Positions 23,317 through 34,446 of a DNA stretch of 64,000 nucleotides are shown here, piece after piece. This DNA comes from Parelaphostrongylus tenuis. Its lineage: Eukaryota; Nematoda; Chromadorea; Rhabditida; Metastrongylidae. Both the position numbers and the translations under genes were made by a program. Within the stretch, counting starts at the first letter, position 1, and every line of letters begins with the position of its first letter. The notes under the pieces were generated by a model. That model searched no databases and had not been told where the DNA came from. It saw only the letters and a list, made by a program, of their open reading frames with translations. The stretch spans positions 27,806 through 91,805 of the forward strand of contig JAHQIW010000217.1 of NCBI GenBank assembly GCA_019055375.1. Direction: 5' to 3'.

Positions 23317-23453
23317 ATCCATCATTTCATGATGGAGATGCTCTCTCAGAACCATCTGGGTTCGTCTCTCCGCATCCATCATGCTGTCCGGAGTTTGTCT
23401 TCTCACGAGATTCGCCACCATTTTCACGGGGCGCGACGACGCCATTACAGCAA
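23317..23453 (-). CDS. Candidate first exon of an unidentified gene
   Basis: On the - strand, AAATCTCTTCAG ends 8 bases before an ATG at 23,445-23,443, a layout typical of spliced-leader addition. The frame then encodes MASSRPVKMVANLVRRQT, PDSMMDAERRTQMVLREH and LHHEMMDFF, a basic N-terminus followed by a charged helical stretch that could be a short mitochondrial-type leader plus helix. The local GC content is clearly above the flanks. The 3' end is uncertain because I see no strong donor. The frame stays open into AT-rich DNA, and GTATCT at about 23,265 or GTGAGA at about 23,407 are possible donors. I do not recognise the protein. Confidence 0.35.
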
Positions 23454-23575
23454 CTGAAGAGATTTGACGTCGCGCGGTGTGGGAAGAAACGTCCCACATG
23501 GTCCTTAGAGTGCTAATGCAGAGCAGCTGTTTAGTGATTATCAACTAATGATAATTTCTTTCGATGAAAATAATT

Positions 23576-23673
23576 CTAGATAATTCCAAAAAAGAATGCT
23601 AATCTTAGCAAAATTATTTTCTTTTTTTGCTATTGTTTTTTTATTTTTAGCATTCTTTTTTGGAATTATTCTA
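23576..23673. repeat. Short inverted repeat (stem-loop)
   Basis: AATTCCAAAAAAGAATGCTA (within 23,582-23,602) is matched in reverse complement by TAGCATTCTTTTTTGGAATT (within 23,648-23,668). Arms of about 25 bp are separated by about 45 AT-rich bases. It may be the core of a small MITE; the outer ends are not clear. Confidence 0.85.
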
Positions 23674-25900
23674 AATATTTATTGCGAGGTTTTAAAACAG
23701 TCGATGTTATAGATCAATTTTGTTCTACCAGCAAAAAAAGGAAATAATTCTTCTAATATCAGTCGGTATAATATCAACATGTATGTGGAAAAATAACTTA
23801 CTATTAGAAATTAACATTTAGACAACAATTAAATTGTGACTAAGAACATAAAAACCAACTTACGTCCTTCCAGTACTGCTCCATTATACTGGATTAGGTC
23901 GATGCGACTACAAAGGTCCACGTCTCATGACTGAATGGCTGGAAGAATTTGCCTTGAATCGATTCGGATCTAAAAAACCAAGACGTTGAGACATCAGCCA
24001 CAACGAAATTTCTGTGAAAACTCTAGGTAAACTCAATAATAAATGAAAACAAGATTTAAAAATTTGCACATATGGAACGGAAATACTTAAGGATGCTAAC
24101 ACCTAGGAAAGAAGTGTTTGTGAACAGTGGATGCGAGAAGAAGGAATGCAAGAATTTTTTTGATTAGCAAAGCGTGTTGTAACAGCATATGTGACGATAA
24201 CACCCCACTATCATTATTTAGTGCTCTGAGTGATCCTGTCAACACCTGTTTCTCATTAGTGATAATGATGGCTTTAGTAATCGAATGTTAACAAATTTCA
24301 ACCCTACTGAGTTGAATATTAGTTCATCGTTCATTTTGTATAAAAGAAGCAATGATGACAGAATCGTGACAGAAAAGTATTGGAGGTAAAATAAGATGTA
24401 AAAATTGTTCAGTGAGTTGTAGAACACAAATTCAGTTCAAGGTTCCCCCATGGAAAGGCCATCTAAGCGCGTTCTACCATGAAAAGTAAATGCGGCGACA
24501 AAGTATTGCCTCTTAACAAAGTGTGGCCAGCAAATATTTAAAAAAAAACGTCTCTGTGAAACAAATCAGCATTGCAGTAAGAGTTCGATATAATTTCTCA
24601 CTAGCAGTTCGTTGGTTTATATCAACCACTATGGTTATTTAGGACGGAGTGGATGCTAAACACTATATTACCGAGGAGGACTTTTACACGGATATCTCTT
24701 GTAGAAGGATTCCTATCCGATTGGTAATGAGGGCATACAGTCTGTCTTCTGGTGGTTGATAGGAAACGCAGACCAAAAGCGACAATATACTTTCTTGTGA
24801 TATGGGTGGATTCAGAAGATGGAGTTCCTAAACCTGTTACGCCAGTTTGGCATACACTTTTTCCAGCAAGTCAAATTGCCTAAAAGTTTGCAATAAAGTG
24901 GCTGGGACATACATGAAAGAAGGTTGGGGCTGCCTCCGATGAATAAGGCACTCCTTGTCCTCTTCCAAGCAGAAATTGGTAGACCACCTTTGAGTACTCT
25001 GCATTGTAAACACAGCAGAACATATACCATTTCTCGGATCGCGAATGAGCTCTCGATACCGCGGTATTAGTACGGACGAGTAAGGGGGTGGGGCTGTTAA
25101 AGTCTCAGAGCCGTGCCGATCTATACCTATAATGCATGCACACTTGCATAGGATTCCTCTATAAAATGCCTATTAACGGGCAAAAAACGATAAGGCAGGC
25201 GTTACCGACCTGGCTTAGACAAGAAGGTCCCACCTAATTCATGCGCTCTACGACACAGAGGAAGAACTTGAAAGACCAATTTTTTTGAGCCTCGGCATGT
25301 TAAAAGTAATATGAAGTTGAGAAAACCTATAGTGTTTTACAAACCTTTTCAACCTTGACACACTTATCGAAACACATAAACCTACAAATAAAGATTTTTA
25401 GGTCTACCGATACTTCCACGCGACCTTAACTAAATTATCGCAGTTACTGAAGTTTACACCAATCCACTCCCATACATGAATATTTTCCTATAGTATCTTT
25501 AACAGGCACTTTCAAACCACCACGTATGTAATACAGTCGTTAAATGTTACTGCGCTTTATACAAAGAATTTGAGTGACGCCGCAATACAAACCATTCACG
25601 AATTACTGCTAAAAAATTTAGCAAAATCAAATAGATTGTCTATTCAACAGCTTATAACACTTTTGATATCGTACCTCAACTTTTTGATATTCAAGTGATC
25701 GGAGAGATATTCTGCGCAAATTAGAGGGGTGTCAATGGGGCAAAGACTACAAACAAGTCTAGCCATCGCTTTCATGTTTGAAGTGGAAGGTCTAGTTCTC
25801 CGTCGGTGTTTAATACTCTACTTTCGACACATAAACTATTCCTTTGTCATCTGCTCTACACAAGACAAAACGGAGAAATGATTTGGATTTCTGTAAAGAC
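23674..25900. other. No gene called; two coding-like broken stretches
   Basis: 23,895-23,990 (+) reads LMTEWLEEFALNRFGSKKP before a stop. 24,640-25,010 (+) reads, across three frames, ITEEDFYTDISCRRIPIRL, then YFLVIWVDSEDGVPKPV and LRQFGIHFFQQVKLPKSL, each ended by stops. Both look like decayed transposon coding sequence, but I cannot name the family. The second lies upstream of the Penelope-like element and could belong to it. Confidence 0.35.
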
Positions 25901-25961
25901 ATATTTCGTAATGGCTATTTGTGTCAACTTGTCAAGTGATCTGTTAAAGGACTCTTGTACA

Positions 25962-26005
25962 ACCCGATACACGTGCTTCGACCTTCACAGTCTCGTCAGT
26001 CGGGC
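25962..26005 (-). ncRNA. Hammerhead ribozyme, family A, nearly intact
   Basis: On the - strand: stem I strand GCCCGA, core CTGACGA, stem II GACT/GGUC closed by a GUGAA loop (one G-U pair), core GAA, palindromic stem III GCACGTGT, A at the cleavage position, then stem I partner TCGGGT. The base after GAA is G instead of A, making a G-U pair at 15.1/16.1, and the outermost stem I pair is lost. Activity may be reduced. The fold is read by eye. Confidence 0.7.
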
Positions 26006-26249
26006 AGAACCCTTCGTCTTTTAGCCAATGCTCTCGGGGTGCTGCAGCCCCACACTAAGAGCAGGCGATGACGAACGACTGACACTGCACTGCCGTCAAG
26101 TGTATTGAAATATGATACAATGATATTTCATAATATATTTTAAGATACCAGCCACTAGATGGCAAAACAGTATCAATCCTTCGTTGTCGCCTCTCTTAGT
26201 GTGGGGACAGGGGCGTCCCGAGAGAGTTGGTTGAAAGACCATGGGTTCC

Positions 26250-26296
26250 ACACGACTGACGAGACTGTCAAGGTTGAAATACGTGTATCGGGCTGT
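26250..26296 (+). ncRNA. Hammerhead ribozyme, family A, decayed
   Basis: The core CTGACGA (26,256-26,262) and GAAA (26,276-26,279) and the palindromic TACGTGTA are kept. Stem I is broken (CACACGA against TCGGGCTG) and stem II is weak (GACT against AGGTT). It is probably inactive. It faces away from the copy at 25,962-26,005. Confidence 0.6.
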
Positions 26297-26554
26297 ATAA
26301 GAGCCCGCTAACAGAACACGTGACAAATTGGCTCAAATTGCAATTATAAGATATCTTTAAATTTGAGCGTGGTCTTAAAGAGTCACTCAAAACGAATGGT
26401 CTGGATAGACAGTTGGATACATCAAGTTCATGAGAGAAGAATCTATCGAGAACTGGCTCCCTTTCCTCAACGTACAAATGCACCTTAACCAAAGTGGTTA
26501 CATGACAAAATGGTGTTGAAAGCGAAGCGGTAAAACTTTTTAGTGCGTTATCTT

Positions 26555-27222
26555 TCTTCTCATCCCTTGTATACCAAAAAAGCGCTTGTCCGAAATGCGT
26601 ATGGAACAGCTACAAGGGTTTACACGAGAAATGATGAGTATAGGGAGTCACCATACTTGATGCGACGAATAGCCACTTCTAATGGGCACGAAAGAACAAT
26701 TGCTAAAGTTAGATTATAAAGCAGCGAAAGGTCTTGTAAGGAAAAATAGTGTGCCATACCTGAATAGTAAAATTATTATAAATTATCCTTCAAAACACAC
26801 GAGATAAGCGCGGCTAGTGGATGATGCGTACGACACAGTGCTCTAGGTAACTGTCTACGAACTTAAAAATTCCTCCTAAAACATTACGTCGTCAACTGAT
26901 TCGGTACAGCTTGTATTACCGTCTATGTAATACAAAGAATTGTGTGATATGTGCTGACGGTAGAAAAGGAGACCGCATGAGCATGGGTGCAATATACCTT
27001 GTCATTTGTAAGACATGTGGTGACGAATACATAGGTGAAACAGGCAGGCCATTTCATGTCCACGATGAAAGAACATTTGGACGAAAAATCAGATAAAGAT
27101 CCAAACAAGCCCCTAGGTAGAACCAAGATCTAGGGAATAACGATGACGACTTTGAGGTAGCACTTGAAGCCCTGAGACACCAATCAAAAACACGGGTGCA
27201 AAAGACCTCAAAGATTTCTGAA
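26555..27222 (+). pseudogene. Penelope-like element, C-terminal region with GIY-YIG endonuclease (broken)
   Basis: Penelope-like retroelements carry a reverse transcriptase followed by a GIY-YIG endonuclease. Here 26,555-26,700 reads LVRNAYGTATRVYTR and MRRIATSNGHERTIAKVR, like the linker before the endonuclease. 26,855-27,090 reads LKIPPKTLRRQLIRYSLY, a Cys motif (LCNTKNCVICADGR), then the nuclease core IYLVICKTCGDEYIGETGR, with the GIY-YIG motif as AIY...YIG. After a stop, the frame continues with DDDFEVALEALRHQS and ends near 27,222. Stops at about 26,730 and 27,094 and a shift disable it. No reverse transcriptase domain is recognisable upstream. Confidence 0.85.
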
Positions 27223-27479
27223 TAAGATTCTAAGCACCGCAAATGAAAAAAGCAACAGTCTTTAAACATAACCACTCAGATTTATTTTTTGGTCTATCTG
27301 TCAGCTGGCACTCTTGTTCGACTTGACCTAGTGACATGAGAGGGCAGGGAGTGGCTCAAACGTCATTTCGCCCGAAGAACTTAGGTAGTCCCTAGACTAT
27401 CTTAAATAAAGCATTGTCTACGAATGACACAGATTTTTATTTTTACCATGAATAAGTTGCATATTTATACGAATTGTGT

Positions 27480-27540
27480 TACAAGAAGACGTTCAGATCC
27501 TGAGAAGGCAAACACGCCGAAACCTCGGCCACCGACATTC
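27480..27540 (+). repeat. Recurrent tail motif, probably Penelope 3' end
   Basis: GATCCTGAGAAGGC followed by CACGCCGAAACCTCGGCC, which can fold into a small GGC...GCC-type hairpin. Related motifs (CTCTGAAGAAGGC plus GCCGAAACG) occur at about 6.75 kb (-), 11.25 kb (-), 13.92 kb (+) and 33.41 kb (-). Its place after the GIY-YIG remnant suggests that it marks the 3' end of this type of element. Confidence 0.5.
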
Positions 27541-27629
27541 AAAAAGAACCATTGATCCTCGAAAAGGCATACTAATCTTGCGAAAGTTTTGAACAAAGAT
27601 TAGTTTTTAAGTTATTCTTCTCTTTTTCT

Positions 27630-29335
27630 GGAAAAAAACTGTTTTCCGGAACAGGCGACAATGAAGAATCAGCAGCATTGGTCTTGACGTTGAAACCAGT
27701 TTGATTATGAGAACTATTCGATTCAGACAACTAACAACTCCAATCAGGCGCTTAAGGTTTAGACGATGTGGATCAGTGCCGATGATGACCATCTTCGCTG
27801 TAAAGGCAACGACACCAAGCTATAACATAAACGAAATTGTAGAGTTCTACACGGACTTCAAAAATCTCTTCAAGGAATACCATACATTCTTTGAAACATT
27901 ATTAAAGATTTTGAAGTGAAAAGTGGACGTGGAAGAATGTCTCAGGAACGCTGCACTAGAACACATGGATCGAAAAGGAAAAACGGTAACTCGTAGTACC
28001 AGAAACCCACCTCTCAACGATGGACGTGGACGCCTCTCAACTGAGAGCACCAAAACGAAATAGAACACATATAAAACGAAGATCTGCTTAGTCAATGTCG
28101 CCGTTGTTCCAGAATTCTACACAAGATCAGACCATCACCTTCTTCTCACAGCATTCCATTTTTCTCAAAAAAGCGAGAAAAATGCTGAATTTTGAAACAC
28201 AATTTTCAAAATTGGCCTGAACTAGGGTTTATTCAAATTATTACTCTACTCTCAAGAAGATGCCCATTCACATTATCGATGAAGAGTATAACCAAACATT
28301 CGACACCACCAAGTCAGCACTACGAATGTTGAGAGTTCGAAAGGCACCATATTTCGTTTTACTCCAAAATTACTGAAGCTGGTAGGCCAGCTTGGAGTCG
28401 CACGAGCATGGACAATCGCCAACTCACGTCTGCACATATAAAACGCTGCAGGGAAGTGATAAGTGAAAATCTTGAAAACAGCACATAAGGCGGTTATGGT
28501 CGAAGCTACAGAAGCTAGAAAGCATTCACAAAGGCCGTTGAAGGCTCGCCTTGATCGATTCTTCCTTCCGAAATTCGACATACTGATTCGTCAGTAAAGA
28601 ATCACACAGCACCTGGTAGGTGAGAATGAGGTCTGAACACTTGATGAACTTACCACCGGTTCGCACCAATACGCTTGGCTCTGCTTTTCACACGATACCA
28701 AGCATAATGTACGGTTCCCAGTACTGGAAAAGTAGCAGGGTCGTGTTGTTGAAGACCTACACGGCATCGGAAACTATCGTTCAATCTGCTTATCGTCTGT
28801 CTATAAACTTTTCGTTCAAGTCGTTCCAAACAAAATTGGCAGAACACTGGACGAAGGGCACCTACGCAAACAAACAATATTTCGATAAGGATTTGATACC
28901 ACAGACCATATCTCACACCATAACAAGATCTATCGCGAGAGTATAAGAGACAGCTCTGTCTTACTTCTGTCGAAATTAAAAAAGCCTTTGATTCAAATAA
29001 AACAGAGTCATAGAAGCTCTGAACAGTCAAGAACAACATGAGAGTAAAGATAGATGGATGGAAAATGCACTACCTTCGTTTTGCTAATGACATCATTCTT
29101 CAAGTACAAAAAATAAATCAAATGAGACCAATGTTGATCAAAATTAAGCTTGCGTAAAAATTAAATTTTGTCTAGACCTCACAAATGCTATGTCAATAAG
29201 GAACGGGTTTCGATTGCCCTATTCACGCCGAACAAATTGAATATTTCCACCTAATGTCTGACTTTTAAGTCTAGAAGAAAGATATGATCTCAACGAATTT
29301 TACGGCGAGGATAACCTGTTGGGCTATTCCTGCAC
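27630..29335 (+). pseudogene. RTE-type non-LTR retrotransposon (LINE), decayed
   Basis: The order of an RTE-type element can be followed through several frames. The apurinic-like endonuclease part has RRLRFRRCGSVPMMTIF (about 27,735-27,800), VEFYTDFKNLFKEYHTFF (27,840-27,900) and VVPEFYTRSDHHLL (about 28,097-28,140, with the SDH motif of the nuclease). The reverse transcriptase part has YRSICLSSVYKLF (near 28,770), GRTLDEG (near 28,840), KKAFDS (near 28,980) and LRFANDII (about 29,070-29,093). In an active enzyme the last motif would be FADD, so the first catalytic Asp is Asn here. About ten stops and shifts make it dead. The 5' end is set by NTSLI-like sequence near 27,690 and the 3' end is approximate. 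It follows the Penelope remnant by only about 100 bp. Confidence 0.9.
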
Positions 29336-29695
29336 GCGCTAGAAAAAAATGGAAGTTCTACTAGCGATCACTTGAGCACTTGACGATGCGAATGATGTAG
29401 GAGATAATTAATTTGAATGCTGCATACCATAACAGGATATCAAAAATAGAAATGAAACTGTCATAACTCTCTTTGCTCAAATAAATAACTTCACAAAATG
29501 CTGATAGCAATGATACTGCAAGGTGAACAAGGGTTTTCTCTTCACATGCAAAATATTGGTATAATTCAAGAGCATGGGAGCAGGAGCAGAAGATCATCCG
29601 CGATCTGTAGAAGTTGGAAAGATAGTGAAACTAAGTGAACGCTTCAAATAACAAAACAATAGTAATAGTATCTCATGATTATTATCTAAGCCAAC
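29336..29695. other. No gene seen
   Basis: AT-rich, with one - strand open frame (29,361-29,597) that is low-complexity and unassigned. Confidence 0.5.
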
Positions 29696-29880
29696 ATATC
29701 ATGTGGCCTGTTAATGGGCTCTTGTGCAGCCCGACACACGTCCTTACAGTCTCGCCACTCGTGCAGAACCTTTCGTCCTCAGTCTTTAGCTAATCCTCTC
29801 GGGAGCCCCTACTTTCCCAATAAAGAGTTAAGTGACGACGAACTATTTACACTGCACTGCCGTCAAGTTAACTATCACAA
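29696..29880 (-). repeat. Hammerhead-element end (family A), decayed copy
   Basis: Related on the - strand to the arms at 25.9-26.3 kb: it has GGTTCTGC, GAGACTGTAAGGACG and GTCGGGCTGCACAAGAGCCC. The ribozyme core has lost its GAA and the first core strand is changed to GTGGCGA, so it cannot be active. Confidence 0.65.
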
Positions 29881-29889
29881 GACCGGCAA

Positions 29890-30930
29890 TTTTCGACACT
29901 CGATTGCTCTTAGCTGATATTTTTGTAATATTTTACTGTTATTTCAGGTGATTTAATTGATACTACGCTAATGATCAGCGTGGCCTTAATAAAACAATCG
30001 AAATAAAGCTAAAACAATAATCTCAAGGCTAGTGCGCCGCATCTCCTGGTTCTCACAGACGGTGGACTTACTGTTGCATGCACATCGCATTACCGCTCCA
30101 ATGAAATGGTCCGAGCGATGGGCCAGCAGATGCCCGCAACCTCGAGAAAATTAACCCACAACAGCGCTGAGTAAGTACAGTGTACGTGCTGAGTTAAGTA
30201 GATTAGAGAGCTTTGAACCTCACTAAGGATATTCGCTATGTTGCTAATCGAAAGGAGATCCAAATGGGAGGAGTGAAAGGGGAAACGGGGTTTTTTGCAC
30301 TCAACACGTAGACGACGACATAGCATCTTCACACGACCAATCAACTGCTTAAGGTATGCAAATGATACGACAAGCATTGCACATGAAAAGATGCCTTCTT
30401 GGTAATTTCTCATTCAGTTATCCTCATAAAACACGTTTTCTAATGAGTTCATTTTGTAGGAGAGAAATAACTGCTGTTGAAAAGAGTGAGAAGCTGCAGA
30501 GTGTAACCATTGAAAAGGTGCACAATGCTTCTCCTCTATGCCGTAATTTGACATTAAGAGATAGCGTTTCGTTATGATGAGGCAATAAATTATAGAGAAT
30601 CAGAGAGAAATTTTCGAACTGGATAAGTCGCCTTTATGCATTTATCACTGTGTTTCAAAAATTTTTTTTCTTCTTTGTTGAGAGATTGCGGTATTTTCCG
30701 TGATACACTCCCAATAGCTTAAATCTCAAAATATTTGAAAATGTACTTTATTTTCGAAACAACTTCGCTATTGTTCTGTAACAACAAAAATTATATGTTC
30801 CTCATTAAGATATTTCTCGCCCAATAAAGTTTTTCCTTTGAACTTTTATTGATCATTCGATAAATAAATCTCGTAGAATCTGATGATGTACTTGATTTTT
30901 GGGAATGACTTGATGGTGTGCTGCGACAAT
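29890..30930. other. No gene seen
   Basis: AT-rich to balanced. A decayed family A 3' end (CAGCGTGGCCTTAATAAAAC) is visible near 29,978. Open frames at 30,090-30,413 (-) and 30,356-30,577 (+) have no recognised relatives and no clear splice limits. Confidence 0.45.
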
Positions 30931-30939
30931 CAAAAAAAG

Positions 30940-32660
30940 ATTGGGTATCGCAAGTTTGGCACCGGGAAAGCGCGTAGCTTAGAGGCCATGTTGTGCACCC
31001 CATCCACAAAATGGAATTCACGCATGGTGATTTTAAGCCAGTATTGCGCTGAGCAAAACTTAACATTCTTCTGGCTACTGCAGTGCACTAAAAAGTCAAG
31101 TTTTTTTTTAAATTTCATAGACCAAATAAATCAGTAGAATTGACAGGATTCAAGCTATCGAGTGGTTCCTGGAAGTATAAAGGAAAAGCTTTCCACAGCG
31201 GGAAATGTTTGAATGAGAAACAAGAATTTGTTTGCGCTGTTGCGACGCTAAAAGAAAGTCGCTCTGAAAATGAAATGAACGGTTGAAGTCTTTGAGGTTT
31301 GTCATATTAAATGATTACTAAGACTCGGGAAAAACTCAAAGACGCGTTTTCCTCAAAGGATCAAAAAGAGGTGCGAACTTTGGAGGATTTCAAATTACGA
31401 AACCCGATCTTCTTCTGATTGTTACAGCACAATAGGGTGACCGTTTTAGAAACCAAACATACACTGTTGGAATTGACAAGATTTAAGCTATCGAATGGTT
31501 ACTGAAAGTCTATTTGAAACGCTTTTTACAGAGAGGAATGTTTGGATAAGAAACACAATTTTATTTTTGCTGTTACAGTGCAATAAAAAAGCGGTTTTGG
31601 AATTATAAATATTTTTCAAGATTTTTTGAGATTTAGCCTATCGAGAATGACTACTTCGTTTTCAAATATCACCAAAAAAAACTTTTCCAAGAGCGCTGGA
31701 AGTCGGACCAAATGATGGAAATGATTCAAATGATCCAAGATTTTTTTCATGAGTAATTGAAATAGTAATTATTCAGTGTTGTAGTTAACTTCTCCTGCAT
31801 ATTAATTTGAGAATAGCTCTTGACATTTGAGATTTATATAGTTTAATTCTTATGATTTAAAGATTCGTTACTGAGAAAAAGATGGGATAGATAATAGTTA
31901 GGAAAAGCACTATCTCTGAACGAATTAAACGTTTGTTCATCAATCTATGATCACAGAGTAAATTTGAATTATTCTTGCTTACATATTACTAACGCTGCAT
32001 ATATTATTACTGTTTAAACGAGTAATAAGTTTTATGCCCTATTTATTGCTTCCGAAAAAAAGTGCGCGGCTCAGCTTAGCAAGCGGAGAAACGCTGAGAT
32101 CCTCGGTGTCATCGCATGCTGATTTTGACAAGCAGTTCGCCGATTTCTGATTTTTGAGCGACATAATCATCTGAGAATATGGTATAGGACGAGAGCATAT
32201 CGAAACGAAAAGGTAAACATCGTAATTTAGTTTGCTGAGGAGAAGCAACTTCAACATATGCTGATAGCGGCTTTACTGTTGTGAAATGCTAATAGCGGTG
32301 TTACTGTTGTAAAGAGCATAAATGAAAGACGAAAAGCTCAGAGATTCAATCGATTTCTTGAACGGAGACCATAATAAGGAAGAAGATCACAAAAAAAAAC
32401 TCACCGAGACAGACGGCGTGTGGCGTCAGTGGTCAGAAGTTAGGCGTCGTCGTCCACGAAGAACTATCCTGGACAATAAGTCCAATTGCGGACACACACC
32501 TTAAAATACGACACTTCGAAAAATCCACCACATATACAAAGCTGAGCCTTCGAGAAAACTTTATACGTGCTATTTAGTAATAGCCTTAGATTGAAGATTT
32601 CAAATAATCACAAACACTCTTATGAAAAATTCTTGTCCAGCGAATGAGGTCGAAAATTAT
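30940..32660. repeat. Cluster of dispersed repeat R, diverged copies
   Basis: Short blocks recur at about 31,150, 31,300, 31,475, 31,630 and 32,610: AATTGACA.GATT, AAGCTATCGA.TGG, TTACT.AAA, then a GGAATGTTTG..TAAGAAACA segment. They are related to the repeat array at 36.5-39.5 kb (AAGCTCTCGAATGATTACTA there). Within it, 32,259-32,316 is a small two-copy repeat of TGCTAATAGCGGTGTTACTG. Confidence 0.55.
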
Positions 32661-33890
32661 TTGTTGCCGTCCAACTGAAAAGCACTGTCGTGTTTCATGT
32701 TTGGAAAGGATTTTCAGTCTTCAGTGTCATAATTTCGTACTGATTCTCAACGCATAATGCTAATAAGCACTTATACTATTACCGAAAAGTTCCCGAATTC
32801 ACCAGATAATTTCTCATTTTGATCGCTAGGGTTTGGTTTGTCCGCGCCATATCGAGGTGAACAGTTTCATTTCTGTGTAAAGAAGCCTAGAAATTTTTAG
32901 ATCAGACCGGGTGTTGCTTGTGGTAATGTCTGGTTCAGTTTCCACTACATCTGTGAAACGAACGGGTCATATTGAAATATTTACTGGAGTGACCCGACCT
33001 TGAGGTTTCTGAGAATCTTTCACATTATTGCATCTGAAGTACAGGAATGGCTCAGTTTCTATGAGAAATCGTCTTTAAGCACAATTAGTGCACTGTTCCT
33101 GTCAAGTGGAGAAATAATTTTCTGTCGAGGGTAACCAACCAGGCTGCATTGCTACACTCTGCGATGAAATGTATTATTAGAAGAATTGAAGAAACATCAG
33201 GCACGAGGGTGAAGGACATATCTCTTTTCCTCTCTGTTACGCAAAGACTATACATCTTTGAATGAAATTCGTACGTCGACGCATCATTCTGCTCCTAATA
33301 GTATGGTCTAAGATGGCTTTGTTCCGTGTTTTCTTCATCAGACACGAAGTTGCTGACACTAAATTCTACTAAATACAATATATTACAGTGATAATGATCC
33401 ACGTTTTGGCTATTTCGGCCTTTTCAGAGCCTGAAATTAGTCATAATGACTTGTGACCCATTCAGTAAAGTGCTTTCATAACGTCAGCAGAAAAAAAAAA
33501 CCATGCGTATATCTCGACCAGATGATAACCATTTTCACCTATACATCACCATTTTGCTTTTTCATGCGTTATTCAGTTATATTTGGGGACCAGCAGCACA
33601 GAACCCTACCTGAGCAACAAATCGTGCTGGGTTATATCGACAGATCGATCTGGGAAATAGAGCGAGATCTCTCAATGAAATGCTCTCCTGTTCGACAACA
33701 TAATTACATAATTTCATGAGATTTTCGACTCTATGACCGTCAGGAGTTAGAAGCGAACAAGGCAAAAATAAAGCATATGAAAAGCGGTCGAATGTAAAGG
33801 TATATTTCATCGTACGTTCCATGAGCGACTGACTGTTCGTCACCTCATTGTCAGGCGTATTTATCCCACCTGAAATGAGGAGGATTCGTA
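32661..33890. other. No gene seen
   Basis: AT-rich, unassigned. The recurrent tail motif (reverse form CGTTTTGGCTATTTCGGCC) lies at about 33,401-33,425. The open frame 33,577-34,008 (-) overlaps the hammerhead family B relic and is probably not coding. Confidence 0.45.
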
Positions 33891-33893
33891 AGT

Positions 33894-34060
33894 AAATTGA
33901 AGTCGATTCCTCTTTATGTAGAAGGCATATTCCCTTGTAAGGGGTTCGCTGAACCGAAGGGCAACGTACAACTGATGAAGCTGTGAAGCCAAAACACTCG
34001 TCCAACACTATGTAAGTGCTATAACAGACCTCATGAAATGCTCAAGGCATGTATCAGATT
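33894..34060 (+). repeat. Hammerhead-element family B, decayed copy
   Basis: Similar over roughly 160 bp to the - strand of 46,100-46,262: TCGATTCCT, a GGC(A/T)..TTCCCTT-like block, GGGTTCGCTGAACCGAAGG, then an ACTGATGA core strand at about 33,972-33,979 and AAGTGCTATA after the ribozyme region. Stem II and the GAAA are damaged (AGCTGTGAAGCCAAAAC), so this copy should be inactive. Confidence 0.6.
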
Positions 34061-34446
34061 ATATAAATCAGATATAATTAGTAGTTAGAACTTTGTGTGG
34101 AAATTTGGAATTGTTGTATGGACTTATATTTCATGTGTTCAGCCGACATCATCCCTATGTCACATATACAGAAGTTAAGCATATTTCAGCAGCCTTTACA
34201 CGCAAAAACTCACCTGTTATAAGTCCGATATATTTCCAAAAACCTTTTATTGAACCAATGGTCCTTTCAAAGGTTTGATGTTGCATTTTAGTGGTATACA
34301 TACGTTCCGACAGTTTCACTTCTCTTGTCGAAACGTATATATAGCATTAACATGGAATATCAAATCTTGAAAACCGTTTTGTAGCACTAGGGCAATAAAT
34401 ATGAATTCATCAATCAGTAGTGAATAAAATTGCATGATTTTGATAT

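Larger units (their letters stand above)
25905..26360. repeat. Inverted pair of hammerhead-bearing element ends (family A)
   Basis: The left arm (about 25,905-26,100, read on the - strand) and right arm (about 26,150-26,360, read on the + strand) are copies of one sequence facing away from each other. Each carries a GTGGGG...CTCTTAGTGTGGGG-like block, a hammerhead and a GGGCTGT...AGAGCCC segment. The right arm continues into AAATTTGAGCGTGGTCTTAA, as in the 199-bp element at 41,785. The pair lies just upstream of the Penelope-like coding remnant at 26,555, so it may be that element's terminal (pLTR) region. Confidence 0.65.

Noticed and set aside
33335..33370. Third hammerhead (CTGATGA on the - strand near 33,347)
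   Set aside because: The strand lacks a stem II and GAAA at the proper distance, and no stem I partner exists.
33577..34008. 143-codon open frame on the - strand
   Set aside because: Overlaps the antisense of the decayed hammerhead family B copy and has no protein resemblance.
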